Shown: positions 11,654 through 22,550, counted from the first letter of the stretch. The stretch: 64,000 nucleotides of DNA from Curvularia sp. ZM96 (GCA_022457065.1 JAJGBQ010000008.1:186001-250000); one strand, 5' to 3'. Numbers and translations: made by a program. Notes: generated by a model not told the origin, from the letters alone.

Positions 11654-12469
11654 ATGCCCCTAGTTGGGGCAGCTTTTTTTGTTAACCTGCGTGTAGCGGT
11701 AATGGTTACGGTCTCAGATATATTGGCCTTGCGAAGCAAGCGATTTGTTTATTCAGCGACGCGTCGTGGGAAACACCTTACCGAAACGGAGTTCGAGGAT
11801 CAACTAAAGGTTGCGATAGCGCGCACAAAGCACAACATGCAACTGGAGGGTGCGCTTGGATGGATTGGCAAAGCGACGAAAGGAGGGAGGGTTAGCGGGG
11901 GCAAGACAACCGTACGGGGTAGCGTCCCGGAGAGGTTCTCTGAATTCACTGTGTTTTTTCATTTGCCGCAGGAGGTGTCTCCCAGGCGTATGCGCGACTG
12001 GATGGAAATTCAGCAATCGGGGTGGGTTGTTCAAGAGTATGGTCGCGAACAGAGTGAAAGCGCGGAAGAGTTTTTTGTATTTCCCTTTGTGGAGTGGGAT
12101 GCTCCCCATCTGGGGCGCAAGTTTATAGGGCCAGGTTTGTTGATTAACTCTGGTACGGCATTTGTGCAAACTGAGCGGAACGGCGTATCTGAAGCAGAGT
12201 CTGTTTGTTGCACCGAGGGCGAAGACGGTAAGGAGGCTGAGCAAAGCGAGTGCAGGAATGATGCCCATTTTCCGTGTCGCCCGAAAACCAGCGCGAAGTG
12301 TGGCGGGAGTCGCTGCAGTCAAAAGAGAAAAGTTCATCAAGAAGTTGCCAAGCCGAGTAGCGCTGACCGTTCTTCTAAAGTGCTATCTGCACGGCGGAGG
12401 AGTACAAGCTCGGAATCTGAAGATACGATCCATGTTAGGGTACCTGCTGTAAGCGGGGAGCGGCGTTGA
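11654..12469 (+). CDS. Hypothetical protein, up to 271 residues
   Basis: A single long ORF without an evident intron. The first 16 residues are hydrophobic; an alternative start at the second methionine, about 11702, would give a more ordinary N-terminus. The middle is mixed and charged, with a PQEVSPRRMRDWMEIQQSGW segment. The C-terminal third is serine, arginine and cysteine rich (CRPKTSAKCGGSRCSQKRKV), suggesting a disordered basic tail. I do not recognise the family. Its length favours real coding over chance, but its isolation and composition leave a relic possible. Confidence 0.4.
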   Translation: MPLVGAAFFVNLRVAVMVTVSDILALRSKRFVYSATRRGKHLTETEFEDQLKVAIARTKHNMQLEGALGWIGKATKGGRVSGGKTTVRGSVPERFSEFTVFFHLPQEVSPRRMRDWMEIQQSGWVVQEYGREQSESAEEFFVFPFVEWDAPHLGRKFIGPGLLINSGTAFVQTERNGVSEAESVCCTEGEDGKEAEQSECRNDAHFPCRPKTSAKCGGSRCSQKRKVHQEVAKPSSADRSSKVLSARRRSTSSESEDTIHVRVPAVSGERR

Positions 12470-13395
12470 AAATCACTGTCATGCAATGCTAAGCTATAGA
12501 CGTGATGCGTTTCTTCCAATTTGCACCTGGAAGTGCATATTATTCATTGCGTTGCACTACAGGCGTGCGGTTAGCGTATGTACAATACGGGTTGCATGGA
12601 GAGATGCCTTTTGTCGCGTTGTGTCGCACGCGTAGGTGCGATCAATTGATCTGTATTGTTTCTGCTATCTACCATCATCATTTATCCGTGGGGTATAGAT
12701 ATTGTGTTTTCTTATTGAGGTGATGTATCCTTGTTGCCGTCACAATGGCTTGTTGCTTTGGCTCAGCTGAAGCATTGCTTCTGCAGCCTTGCATAGGCTG
12801 CGACAATAAGTAAGGCTCAAGTCTGCTTTTCTATTTGCCGTCAGTCCCTGTGTAGCAGGATGTCCTAGATTCATCGTCTCAAAATTCGAGAATATCAAAG
12901 CGAAGTCGTGTTGGGGGTGCACCACCGCCTGTCAAGCCTCCCCTAGAACCACTACGCGCGGCCGTAACATCAAGTTACCAAGAAGACATAAGTAGATACA
13001 AAGATAGAATAGCCCTCTAGAGTACTACAACAAGAAATATAGTGACAGTAGCTTTTGTATGGGGCTCTGCAGCCTCATTTTGGTGAGCGCGGATTTTGGT
13101 GGGGTGTTCACGCACTGACCACACGCGCTACCGGTACCAAGGCCGAAGCTCGATCGGGCGCCAAGACGAGTGAGCATCCCAGCTTCTGACTGCGTGTCAC
13201 ACTTATTGCGCGCTCGCAAACCGTACCAGTTTCGCAGGATACCTTCTCCTAAGCGGTCGCGTCTCGTAAAATGTATTCTGATACGCCTATTAGCTTGTAG
13301 TGCCACGCGATCGCCGCGAACGTAACGAAGCAGCAGTGGAGCAATCAGACCGCGAACGGAACCTAAAGCTAGATACTTCCAAGCCTTCACGAGGG
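12470..13395. other. Intergenic stretch with a possible upstream exon
   Basis: Mostly non-coding. The last 95 bp (13301-13395) read in frame with the next gene as charged, protein-like sequence without an ATG and follow a TTGTAG that could be a splice acceptor, so an unidentified 5' exon may exist further left. Confidence 0.35.
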
Positions 13396-14950
13396 ATGCC
13401 GCTCGACTCGAACCATATTCTTCATACCTGGATGAAGTATTACGCCCAAAAACAAAGCGCAGAAAACATGCCAGCCGAACCAGACAAGTACGATCTGCTT
13501 GGATTCCCAAATATCGAAGCGGAACACCCCAAATGGTACATCCGGAGGCTGTGGCTTGTTGCGGAGAATGATCGAGTGGAATATCCCAAGTTCTTGGACT
13601 CGGAAGTTCTTGGACTTGAAGAAGAAGCGAAAAAGGTGATCAAGAAGTACGTGAAGAACGAGCATGAGCGTTATGAGGAGTCATGTGGCGGCGCTTTTCT
13701 TAAGAAGGAAGCTGTACATATACTCAAAGAGTTACGCTTTGGTCAGCGTATATGGGGTGAAGATTCCGGGGCTGAGACACGGCTAAAGAGCAATTTACCA
13801 GGGGAGCGCCCACGGTGGGGTGTCCACACAGACTCTGGATATAAGAGCAATGATGAAGACAGGTAAACCCTTACAGCCCATATGTATCTAGGAGGAAGAT
13901 GCTGATATTTACAGTATTGAACTGTGGCTTCGATATTGGATTGCTGCTCGTATACAAAACAAGATCAATGCACGTGGTAAAGAGAAAAAATGCGTCTCTT
14001 TAGTGACAGTGGAACACATTGCACAGCCATCACCAGAACCTGTACCGCACTTGTCTGAGTTCGTTCAGCGAAGCGGCTCTTCAGATGCGCCTGTTCTCGC
14101 GCCGGTGTTAAAACGCCGCAGAAATCGTTTTCCGTCGACAATTGGGGGAAACTCAACAGCAGACAGCAGCCGATCTAGGAGTAGGGCACGCTCAGGCGGC
14201 TCGAGCGATTCAGAAAAATCCTTCTCTTTCACAAGTTTCGTGGATACTGGATCAGAAGTAGACTTTCCCCAGTTGGTAATCAACCGATCTAAACGCCCAA
14301 AGACGGACATCCCACGGAGTCGGTCACACACTCGATCTCCTGAACAGAGTGTAGAAGTCACATCTTCTGCGGGTATCAATCTACCCAATGATACTTCCAC
14401 CAATATCTTCATGTCTGACATGGTTAACAAGAACAACGATATTGACGTCGACGAAGATACCCATTCTGGGACCGATGAAATGAAGCGAAAGCTACAATCT
14501 GACCTCACCCGTTTCCTGACTGGCGAGCCAAATTACACTGGCATCCTACATGAAGTTATACCCCCCACAAAGCAGCTTTATGCGATAAGCCCCCATCGCA
14601 AACCATACAGTGACTTGGACATTCAGTTCAGAAATTTCAACCGAGCATTGATCCATTGGGAGAGCCTTATCAAAAGGCTCAGGGCTTCCCCTGGTACCAC
14701 ACAGTCGCCTTTTGAAGACCCCCTCCAAAAGTTAGCGGCCCAAGCGAACTTTGAAGATCGTGTCGCTATGTTTCATAATCTTGGGCCGAGATCGCACGTT
14801 GAGTTTCCTCTTGAAAGTTGGACCATTTCCCTTGCCCTATTTTTCGAAGGCCTGCTGGGCGATGCTTACATGCCTTTTCCATTCGAGGTTCTAGTGAATA
14901 ACTTGAGAGCTGTTAATCAATCCTTGTATGATACCATCCACTGTAGTTAA
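13396..14950 (+). CDS. Hypothetical protein, about 500 residues, two exons
   Basis: I join exon 13396-13862 to exon 13915-14950 across a 52-bp GT-AG intron, which keeps the frame open (the protein reads SNDEDS then IELWLRYW). The product has a charged N-terminal part, a basic cluster KRRRNRF that could be a nuclear signal, a disordered Ser/Arg region (SSRSRSRARSGGSSDSEKS), then a better-ordered C-terminal domain from about residue 370 onward with HWESLIKRLR and WTISLALFFEGLLGDAYMPF. I do not recognise the family. An extra 5' exon is possible because the frame stays open upstream without an ATG. The frame is intact, so it is probably a genuine gene. Confidence 0.55.
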
Positions 14951-15144
14951 TAGCAAAACCACCGGGAAACAGATGTACCATCTGTTGGCAAAGTTCCTGG
15001 CATTAAAGATGTCGAAAAGTTCAAGACGAGCTTGTCAAATATGCCGCTTAATGCTAGTCTAACATCACACTTGACGCTTACATTAATAGATCTTTGTTCT
15101 GATAATAGTATGCATCTGCCGCATTAGCAAGCGGACTACGCAAC

Positions 15145-15219
15145 GCATGTACACTCTCATGCACTTGCAGCTTCCGGTTTCTGTAAGCAGACGACCTTTA
15201 ATCCCACGTTAAGCCTCTA
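15145..15219 (+). repeat. 75-bp repeat, copy 1
   Basis: This segment, from GCATGTACACTCTCATGCAC to AAGCCTCTA, is nearly identical to the reverse complement of 61689-61765, differing by a 2-bp indel and about one or two substitutions. It ends exactly at the TA where a Pogo fragment begins. The other copy continues uninterrupted past that TA and so shows the empty site. Confidence 0.8.
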
Positions 15220-15635
15220 ACGTCAAAGTATAGCGAGTGGCTCAGCATAGCGAGTGGCTCACGATGCCAAGACCCCACCAAATATCACGACTATCACAGA
15301 CTATTACAACGAAACTACAACAGTAAATAGAATTCGTAGTAGACTATCCTATTCAGAATCTATCGCTCCTACTTGCTTGCATGTGCGCGTATTATGCCCT
15401 GCCTCGCCACAGCGTCTACAGTGCCTTTGCGACGGCTCGCCCGCCTCAGCGCGCACTCTCTTCTTTGCCTTCTTCCCATCACTACGAGCCCTAAACTCCT
15501 TTAGAGCTGCTAATCGCTCTCTCTACTAATAGAGTTTCTTCCTTCTGTATTCGCTTTCTCTTATGCGATTTTCGTCGCGTGGCGGCTTCGTTAGCGGCTT
15601 GAAGCTCAGCGATCTGTTTTTGCGCCAACACTAAC
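15220..15635 (-). mobile_element. Pogo-type element F, terminal fragment
   Basis: Starts after a TA (15218-15219) with ACGTCAAAG and two tandem units of the type TAGCGAGTGGCTCA, then the GATGCCAAGACCCC block shared by the other Pogo elements. The minus strand then encodes the transposase C-terminus: a CCHC knuckle (CRRCGEAGHNTRTC type) and the basic coiled region, up to the residues equivalent to LAQK at about 15630. There it is interrupted at a TA by another end sequence. The remaining roughly 1.4 kb of this element is not found downstream. Confidence 0.75.
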
Positions 15636-15661
15636 GTACCCCACGGCTTCGCGAGCCACCC
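15634..15661 (+). repeat. Pogo-type terminal sequence inserted in element F
   Basis: The stretch ACGTACCCCACGGCTTCG after a TA at 15632-15633 matches the outer bases of the Pogo ends at 1352 and 16659 in position and pattern (ACGTACC, then CACGG, then a TTCG-containing unit and GCCAC). It appears to be the end of a further element or MITE that landed in the transposase-coding part of element F. Its partner end was not found. Confidence 0.5.
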
Positions 15662-15663
15662 TA

Positions 15664-16444
15664 AAACTGTTAAGAGTGGATCTTGAGTGGAAGTAATATA
15701 AGACTTCTGGTGTCAAGACTCTGAGGTTGGTTTTCGCGGATGAAGCAACAGGGTGATATGAACAGTGTCTCTGCAAGTAGCTCTTGTATTGTACTTGTAC
15801 TCGTAACTTAAGTTGAACACATCGAGCCATAAGGGCCCAATGCCTATCCTATATACTAAGTGAATGTCCTATGTCCTATACTGTCCTACAGTGTCTCATG
15901 GTGTCCTATGTGTGGGACGTTGTGGGATTGTATGGGATCCGTGGGACACACGTGACATGTCCCATGGTGGCGTTCCGCCAAGCCTGTGGGATGTATGATT
16001 ACTCATACGTCATTGGCTGAGTATGTCCCTTCCTCTGAAAGAGGTCTTGGACATGGCCCCTTCCTTCATTCTTTCCATATCTTGCGCTGTCCCCTCTGCT
16101 CAGGTTCGTAACAAAAACTCACCAAAAATCGCGATTGACAGGGGTCTATATCTCAACAACTACCTAATAGAAACTTCTAGAAATTTAGTATAGTAGCTGC
16201 ATCTATATAAATTATAGATATATAGATTTCTAGAAGTTTCTACTAAGTAGTTCCTAAGATAGAGCTTAAAATATAGCTTAAATCATAAATCACTAAGTAT
16301 CTTCTCTATAATATAATCTAGAATTCTAAAAATCTCTAAATCTATAATTTATATAGATGCAGCTACTATACTAAATTTCTAGAAGTTTCTATTAGGTAGT
16401 TGTTGAGATATAGACCCCTGTCAATCGCGATTTTTGGTGAGTTT
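15664..16444. repeat. Fold-back (palindromic) MITE split by a solo LTR
   Basis: Two arms, 16114-16219 and 16340-16445, are perfect reverse complements over 106 bp, starting AAAACTCACCAAAAATCGCG. They are separated by about 120 bp of AT-rich sequence. The outermost bases of the left arm lie at 15660-15667, left of a solo LTR. TA dinucleotides at 15662-15663 and 16445-16446 fit a Tc1/mariner-type target duplication. There is no coding capacity. RNA from it would fold into a near-perfect hairpin. Confidence 0.8.
15668..16113. mobile_element. Solo LTR 2 inserted in the fold-back element
   Basis: The 446-bp segment begins TGTTAAGAG and ends TTCGTAACA, and is flanked by a perfect 5-bp direct repeat AAAAC (15663-15667 and 16114-16118). 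The middle contains a run of GTCCTATG-like units. No internal retrotransposon genes are present, so it is a solo LTR. Apart from the TGTTA and TAACA ends, its sequence is not visibly related to solo LTR 1. Confidence 0.85.
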
Positions 16445-16658
16445 TAGGTAGACTGGTAAACGGGTTATGACCCACTTTTCTTCTTTCATCAATATCTCAT
16501 CAAGCACTAGTCCAAATTAGGTAATTCTGACGTCATTGAAAAGCTAGACGCACGGGCATACTTTCATGTAATACTAAGCTAAGCCGTATCTAGCTTAGTT
16601 TAAAAGTTATTTAATAGCCCGTTTGTTAGCCCCTGGGTTGGGTTATGTGTCGGGTATA

Positions 16659-18518
16659 ACGTACCTCACGGGTTCGCCGGCCACACGGGTTCGCCGGCCA
16701 CTTTTGCCAAGACCCCACCAAAACCACCACATTATGGCCCAAAACAGCCCACTTTAGACCTATATAGCGCAAAGAAATACATAATATCATTCTAAGTCTA
16801 CTTCTAGTACCTGCTTGCACGTTCGCGCGTTATGCCCTGTCCCATTGCACCGTCTACACCGCCTTTGAGATGGTTCACCCCCTTCAGCGCGTTTCTGCTT
16901 CTTTGACGTCTTCCCATCACTACGCACACCAAAGTCCTGGAGAGTGGCCAAGCGCTCCCCATCTTCAACTGTAAAGGTCCCCTCTGCCTGAACTCGTTTT
17001 CTTTTATGCGATTTTCGTCGCGTGGCGGCTGCGTTAGCTGCTTCAAGCTCAGTAATCCGCTTTTGCGCTAACACTAATTTATGCGCGATAATAGCTGCCC
17101 CCTTTGAGACCTTCTCAAAGGCCTCTACCATAGACGTTGGTGAACTGTCTATATGCCTTTGAATCCTCTTTTTCACTAGCGTCGATTGGGACCCAGGTTC
17201 AAGGGTGTTACTTGGTGTTTTCGACTCCCAGGTGTCGTCGTTCACCGCAGTAGATGGGAGGGGGGGGGGTGCGCAACTTGATATCAAGCTTTGATAGCAC
17301 CGCATCTGGGTCGAGGGGAACTAAGCCAGCACCTCGAAAGCCTCCTTGGATATTGCTCTTAGTAATTGCAGACTTAAAAGCAGCAATAAAGCAAGGCAAG
17401 AACTCGATTTTGTTAATATAGGTAATCTGGTTGCGCATCAGATCCTCGGCTTGGCGCCCATATGCCTTCTTCAACGGCGCAAAACAACCCACATCAAGTG
17501 GCTGGAGGAGGTGCGACAAATGGGGAGGCATACAGAGAGTGACTGTTTTCTTCTCCTTACAAGCTTTGTCAAAAATAGCTGAGTTGTGGCTCTCATGGCC
17601 GTCGAGAATCAGCAATCGATGGCTGCCAACAGTCCTCTCCTTTGTATGCTTGTCAAAGTGCTCTAACCACTGAAGGCCAAGCTCATTTGTTGTCCAGCCG
17701 TTCTCACAGACAGCTATTGCCCAGTAGTGAGGCAGTTCGTCTTCTTGATACCAGGCTGTAAGGTGGTGCTTAGCCTTAAAGATAAGGAAGGGCGGGATCG
17801 CCCAGCCCGTCGCGTTCACGCCTTGAATGTCCGTCACCCACTCCCGGTTGCCCTGCTGCAAGGACTTTGGCTTTGTTCGACGCTCAGAGGCTGTAACTAC
17901 TGCTCCAGCCGAAATCATGCCCATCATGAAGCCTGTCTCGTCGAAATTGTAGCTATCTTCGTCCAGGATACCATACTTGGCTTTGGTATTCTCTACAAGG
18001 CGGAACCAGCCCTGTATAACCTAAGGATCCTCACAGAGAGTTCTCTTATAATCGTACTTCCGATTGAATTTGACTTTGAGCTCAGGCTGGCGCCTAACAA
18101 AGGTTGCAGCCCAGTTCTGGCCGACGGGGTCGCGGTGCCGTTCAGCGAGCAAAGAATCAGCCATATCCTTTACGTTACTAAGCCGGGGCGGATATCCTCG
18201 CGCATCTAGGTCGAGGATATACTGCACAATCACCTCCTCTTCAGTCTTAAGCAGCTTCATCGAGTTGGGAGTGCAATCGCGTCGAAACGTCCTTCCAGCG
18301 CGTCGGTTACTAATAGATTGTTTAGGGACGTTGTAGAGAACTGCAGCACGCCTTTGGGTTAAAGTCGCGTCTTGTTTAATAGCCTGGATTGTGAGCTGTA
18401 TACGAGCTTCTCGTGATTCAGGTAATTCGTTGCGTTGTTGAGACATCGCGTCTATACTATTGCTAGTTGTTGTTTGATGGGGTCTTGGCATTGTGAGCCA
18501 CTCGCCCGTGAGGTACGT
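16659..18518 (-). mobile_element. Pogo/Fot1-type element B, full length
   Basis: Complete element of 1,860 bp flanked by TA (16657-16658 and 18519-18520). The outer terminal repeat is ACGTACCTCACGGG at both ends. Inside it, the left end has two copies of a GGGTTCGCCGGCCAC unit, whereas the right end has a single GGGCGAGTGGCTCAC-type unit. Both then run into a CCAAGACCCC block. It carries one minus-strand transposase gene that is broken by a stop and a frameshift. Confidence 0.92.
16787..18491 (-). pseudogene. Pogo transposase, disabled (element B)
   Basis: The N-terminal part (from 18491) has a psq-type helix-turn-helix segment (LTQRRAAVLYNVPKQSISNR) and the CENP-B-like region EEEVIVQYILDLDARGYPP. 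The DDE part contains PPFLIFKAKHH, ENGWTTNELGLQW, LLILDGHESHNS and CMPPHLSHLLQPLDVGCF. The C-terminal part has a Lys-rich coil and a CCHC knuckle. Two lesions are visible: an in-frame TAG after the CEDP motif at about 18018-18020, where element D reads CEDPEAIRRWF, and a frameshift in a run of about ten G near 17261-17270. The family's intact length would be about 560 residues. The helix-turn-helix and DDE order fits Pogo/Fot1. Confidence 0.9.
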
Positions 18519-18520
18519 TA

Positions 18521-19897
18521 TCTAGAGTTTATTGACATATTGAATGTTGTCGTTTTGCGGATGGTAAACAAGATTAAGGTCGGCCGGAGTGCATAGGCAA
18601 AGGGGGTGTTGTAGATAGACTCTAGATGACTTAGTGGCAGGTTGCAAATCAAGCGTGTACATACGTGCATACATGGCTCGCGCGTGCTTGCAAGCAGAGC
18701 ACGAATTCAATCACCGGTGTACATACACGTACATATTTATTACGTGCCGTGAGATCCCGGTTGGTGCGGGTGGGTGTGTATGCGTATGTGAGACCAATCA
18801 CTTGGATTCTCGGGATGAGCCATAGTGGACGGGAATGATGCTCAGTAACCTGTATGTTGCCAAGTACGTTAAAGGGAGGATTGAAATGGCGAGATGCGAA
18901 GATTTAGGGGCTTTGTGAGACACGAGAGGTATTGTTTCGATAATGGGATGTGTTGTATGTATGTATGTATGTATGTATGTATGTATGTATGTATGTATGT
19001 ATGTATGAGCTAGGAAGGGGGTACGTTCATGTATGGAATGCAGGCGGTATGTGAGACGGGATGTTGCGGTACGTTAAAGGGGGCGACGTGTAGACTGCGT
19101 GGGACGAGATGGGCAGGTATAGGGGAAGGAAGCACTGTTCAATAAGGTCTAGACTACGCATGTATGCTTTTGCGTGATCGTTTGGCAATGGTCGAAATTC
19201 GATGGAATTTCTTTCTTTGCTCGGGGGCGGAGGGTGAGGAGGAAGTAAAGTGAACGTGCTGTTCGGAGGATTAGGCTTATCGAGGAACTTTTCATTTATG
19301 GTAGAGGAGCGTACGTTGGCGTCATGTATTCGCGAAGGATTGAGGTTCGAACAATCTCGTACTCATGCGGGACTAAAATGTTGCAACAAGCGTTCGCCAG
19401 CACCCCATAAAGCTTCTTTCAACTTGCGCTAAGCGAACATTCAAAGACTGAAGAGAGGGAACGAGGGGATGAAAAGGGGGAGTTGTGCTGCGATTACGGA
19501 CAGCGCCTTCCTTTTCATTTTCTCATAGCTAATTTGAGCTTCTGCGTTTTTTGCCCCTAGCATTGCTTTCGTCTGCTCCATTCGCCGTGGGTGCACGTTT
19601 GATTTACAATGAGCTTGGTTTTCCCGCCACACTCATGCCAAAAAACCAAAACCAAAACCAATGTTGCTACATAGCCTCATAGCCCCGTGAGCTAACAGCT
19701 CCAGAGCAGTCCGTATTCCAAGTCTGCGCCCAAAGCATCCTCTTGGGTCAACTTCCAAGCCAATTAGCAGCACACTCTAGACAGGAAAACCAGGGTAATC
19801 GTGCAGTGTCCACTCTTCTCCCATGTCGTTGCGAACCGAAAACATCGCAGACAGCTTGCGAAGATTGACTGGAGAGTAGAGGTAGTCGACGCGCTCC
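18521..19897. other. Gene-free stretch between element B and the hydrophobin-like gene
   Basis: Only short, motif-less ORFs. It contains a (TATG)n microsatellite at about 18954-19006. TACGTTAAAGGG occurs twice, near 18866 and 19073, without an obvious function. Confidence 0.5.
18954..19006. repeat. (TATG)n microsatellite
   Basis: About 13 consecutive 4-bp TATG units without interruption. It is non-coding and likely length-variable between isolates. Confidence 0.95.
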
Positions 19898-20339
19898 TTA
19901 CGAGGTAGAGACGGCAGTGCAAGCAACCTCCTCATCGTCCTGGAGGTTGGGGGCATTAGTATGTGAACGGACGATGATACCGAGACTCAGTTCAAAGGAA
20001 GAAAAGGACTCACTGTATCGTCAGGGTGTCCAGTGCAGCAGGCGACGGTCTGGCCGATCTGACAGATATCGTTCGTGGGAGTGAGAGCATTGAGTGCTGC
20101 CCCTTGTTAGCAGTGGTGGTCATGACGTCCAACCTTCAACTATACATACTCGGCATGTCGAGGATTGACGAGCATTGCGAGGCGGTGAGGATCGGAATAA
20201 TGTTGAGGGTGTCATGGCCAGTGTTGCAGCAGGAGGTGACCTGGGTGCCGCAAACAGGGTTGGTGCGCTTTTCCACAGAGCCGGAAGGAATGGCGGCGCC
20301 CATGGCCGCAAGGGAGGCGAGGACGGTGGTGAACTGCAT
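19898..20339 (-). CDS. Hydrophobin-like small secreted protein, three exons
   Basis: I model exons 20339-20150, 20096-20014 and 19939-19898 (introns 53 and 74 bp, GT-AG), giving 104 residues. The N-terminus MQFTTVLASLAAMGAA is a secretion signal, followed by a VEKR site that could be Kex2-processed. The mature part has eight cysteines in the hydrophobin order C, CC, C, C, CC, C, with spacings of about 5, 17, 18, 7 and 13 residues. Hydrophobins coat spores and hyphae and self-assemble at air-water interfaces. The spacing is nearer class I than class II but fits neither perfectly. The first acceptor site was chosen because it alone keeps the cysteine frame. The intact splice sites suggest a working gene. 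Confidence 0.72.
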
Positions 20340-21348
20340 GTTGACTACGGGGGATTCGAAAAGATGTATAGGGCGAGAGGCAAAGGTGTGCTGCTGTTGG
20401 CTTTGGAAGCAAGTAGAGAATTGAAGATGCTAATGGAGGAATTGTTCAGTAGAATGGATGGGCCTGTATATGCAGTCCGAGACGCCTTCAGGGGCTCACT
20501 TGCATGATATTGAACCTAGTAGTCGATAGTGCAATCAAAAAATAATTCACGTCACATCCCGATCCGATCACTGATCCGCCTTGCCGAGAAGTTTCTCTTG
20601 CCAACACCTCAAGTTAGTTACACAACAATTTTGATTGAACATTCAACAAACGCTGCTGAGCCTCTGCTAACTCGAAGTGTGACTATCCAAAAGTGGTTCT
20701 GGTGGAGATTGGGAAGCAGGGAAACGAACAATGTTCGTGAAAAATGTCTCTGTTACTATGGCCGTAGTGGCTGAGACAGTGGGATCTATCCACGCTCGGG
20801 ATCCTGGATAGATGAGGATTCGATTAGCTCGTTACACTTGGAAGTCATGTGACTTGCTGACCACATGTATGCACATGGGAATAGAACATTGAATGTCCCA
20901 ACCCACAAAGCGAGACTGATGTCTCCAACCAAACGATTCTTAATCTCGGAAATATTCCGTGAGGCGAACTGTCGATGAGGAGTTGAAAACCTTGGGCAAC
21001 CCATCATAAACCGTGGCTGCCACGCCTAGCAGGCAAAACGCATTTATGTGCTTTATGATTGGATTGTGGTAGCAGAACAGGGAGGATCTAATGCTGCATG
21101 ATGGCTGAGGTCACTAGTTGGTGTGCTGTATGCGTTGTTAATTCATTATAGGTTCTAAATATGTGTAGTATCGATAGCACTTTGGATCAGGGATGTCTTT
21201 ATCCTTACTCCTTAGGGTAAGCTTTCTCCGTAAAGACAATTCCAGTAACTAATCAAAATCAGCTTGTTTCGCCAGCCTTGTAGTGCATCTGACAGTATCG
21301 ATTCCCGCAATCTCACAATTTTGAGGATCTAGTTACTCCAGTAACGAT
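20340..21348. other. Gene-free stretch
   Basis: Upstream region of the hydrophobin-like gene followed by about 800 bp with no recognised feature. Confidence 0.45.
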
Positions 21349-22501
21349 ATGACTACATCTCACAACCTTTGGGACGTCTATAACACTCACTGTCAATTAC
21401 TAGGCGCACTACGACGTGTTTTATTAGCACGTTGAGATTCGGTCCCGAATCTAAAATCGAAGGAGTCAGACCCTGTTATATCATCAGCAACGTAGAAGAC
21501 ACTGTAGGATTAGTAGTTCAGTTTGCAAAAAGAAGAGAGTTGAAGATAGAGGAATATTCTCAGAGAGATGAGTGGAATGATTTTACTCCGGCGGTTGAGG
21601 CGCTTCGAAACCGGTGGCCAGAAACCCTCATGAAGAACGGTAGATATAGTGAAAGTTGCTTCGAAGGGGCCCTCGTGCACTTGACGATGTTCTTACCGAG
21701 ACCAGGAACAAACACACACAGGGGCGATTATGGCACGCATGTTCCTCCCAGTACAGTCAAGGTATTTTCCTAATTTATAGCAAGAATTTCCGCTTGAGAC
21801 AACGTTGCATAAACATCCACCTTCTTACTTTCATTCTATTCTGTTAGCGTGGAGTATGCTATCCGCTCGATGTAGACTAGTTGCTGATCACGATTCTGCT
21901 ACATAAGCAGTTTCCTCGCTCAGCTGGTTACAACCAACTCGGTCTCTCATTCCGGAATGCTATCCTACTGATTCCTTACATATTCTTAGTGACACTCGGT
22001 CATGGTATTGAACCCAGCGATGTTGGATATTGCAGTGCGGCATTTACTATGCGCTATGCAGGAATCTGGTTGGGAACAAATTGGACGAGGTGGTGCTGCC
22101 GGGGCGCCCTCGTTTGTGACCTGCAGTTCCATATCCGGTACTTCTCCACTGCTCTACCACCATCCGCTTCCAATCAGGTCGAAGGTGCCATCTTATCTCG
22201 ATCGGATGGTATGAATAACTACGTCGAAAGCCGCGCGGTCATTGCGATGAACACCGCTTTCGGATCCAATACCGCGTATTACTCGATGGTATCGCTGGCA
22301 GACCACGAAATAAACTTCCCAGATCCCATGGAGACAAGGTATGGGATAAAACTCAGCCCCGACAGAAGATTAATCGGAATCACTGTGCTCCAAATGGGTG
22401 TAATGCATCGGTTGCATGAAGCGAATAGAGAGAATTGGGCGCTTTTTTCGGTCGATCGAAACGGTCTTGAACAAGCTGATATTTTAACCATTCAAGCATA
22501 G
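21349..22501 (+). pseudogene. Hypothetical gene remnants
   Basis: Several plus-strand stretches read like real protein but do not join cleanly. An ATG at 21349 opens a 28-codon stretch that runs out of frame into a segment ending at 21773 (with YIISNVEDTVGLVVQFAKRR). A later segment ending at 22501 contains AVIAMNTAFGSNTAYYSM. Each could be an exon of one gene, but I could not find a consistent set of splice sites. A shift of one base near 21431 would be needed. I do not recognise the family. Treat it as a decayed or mis-modelled gene. Confidence 0.3.
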
Positions 22502-22550
22502 TAAATGATATTCCACTTGGCACTAAGGGTATATTGGCATTACTTAGCTA

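Noticed and set aside
11804..12340. 178-codon minus-strand ORF opposite the hypothetical gene at 11.65-12.47 kb
   Set aside because: The plus-strand ORF is longer; the minus-strand one shows no recognised motif. The choice of strand is still uncertain.
18954..19006. TATG repeat as a possible CRISPR-like or regulatory array
   Set aside because: It is a plain 4-bp microsatellite without spacers.
20012..20424. Plus-strand ORF of 132 codons
   Set aside because: It is antisense to the hydrophobin-like gene, whose signal peptide and eight cysteines are the better explanation.
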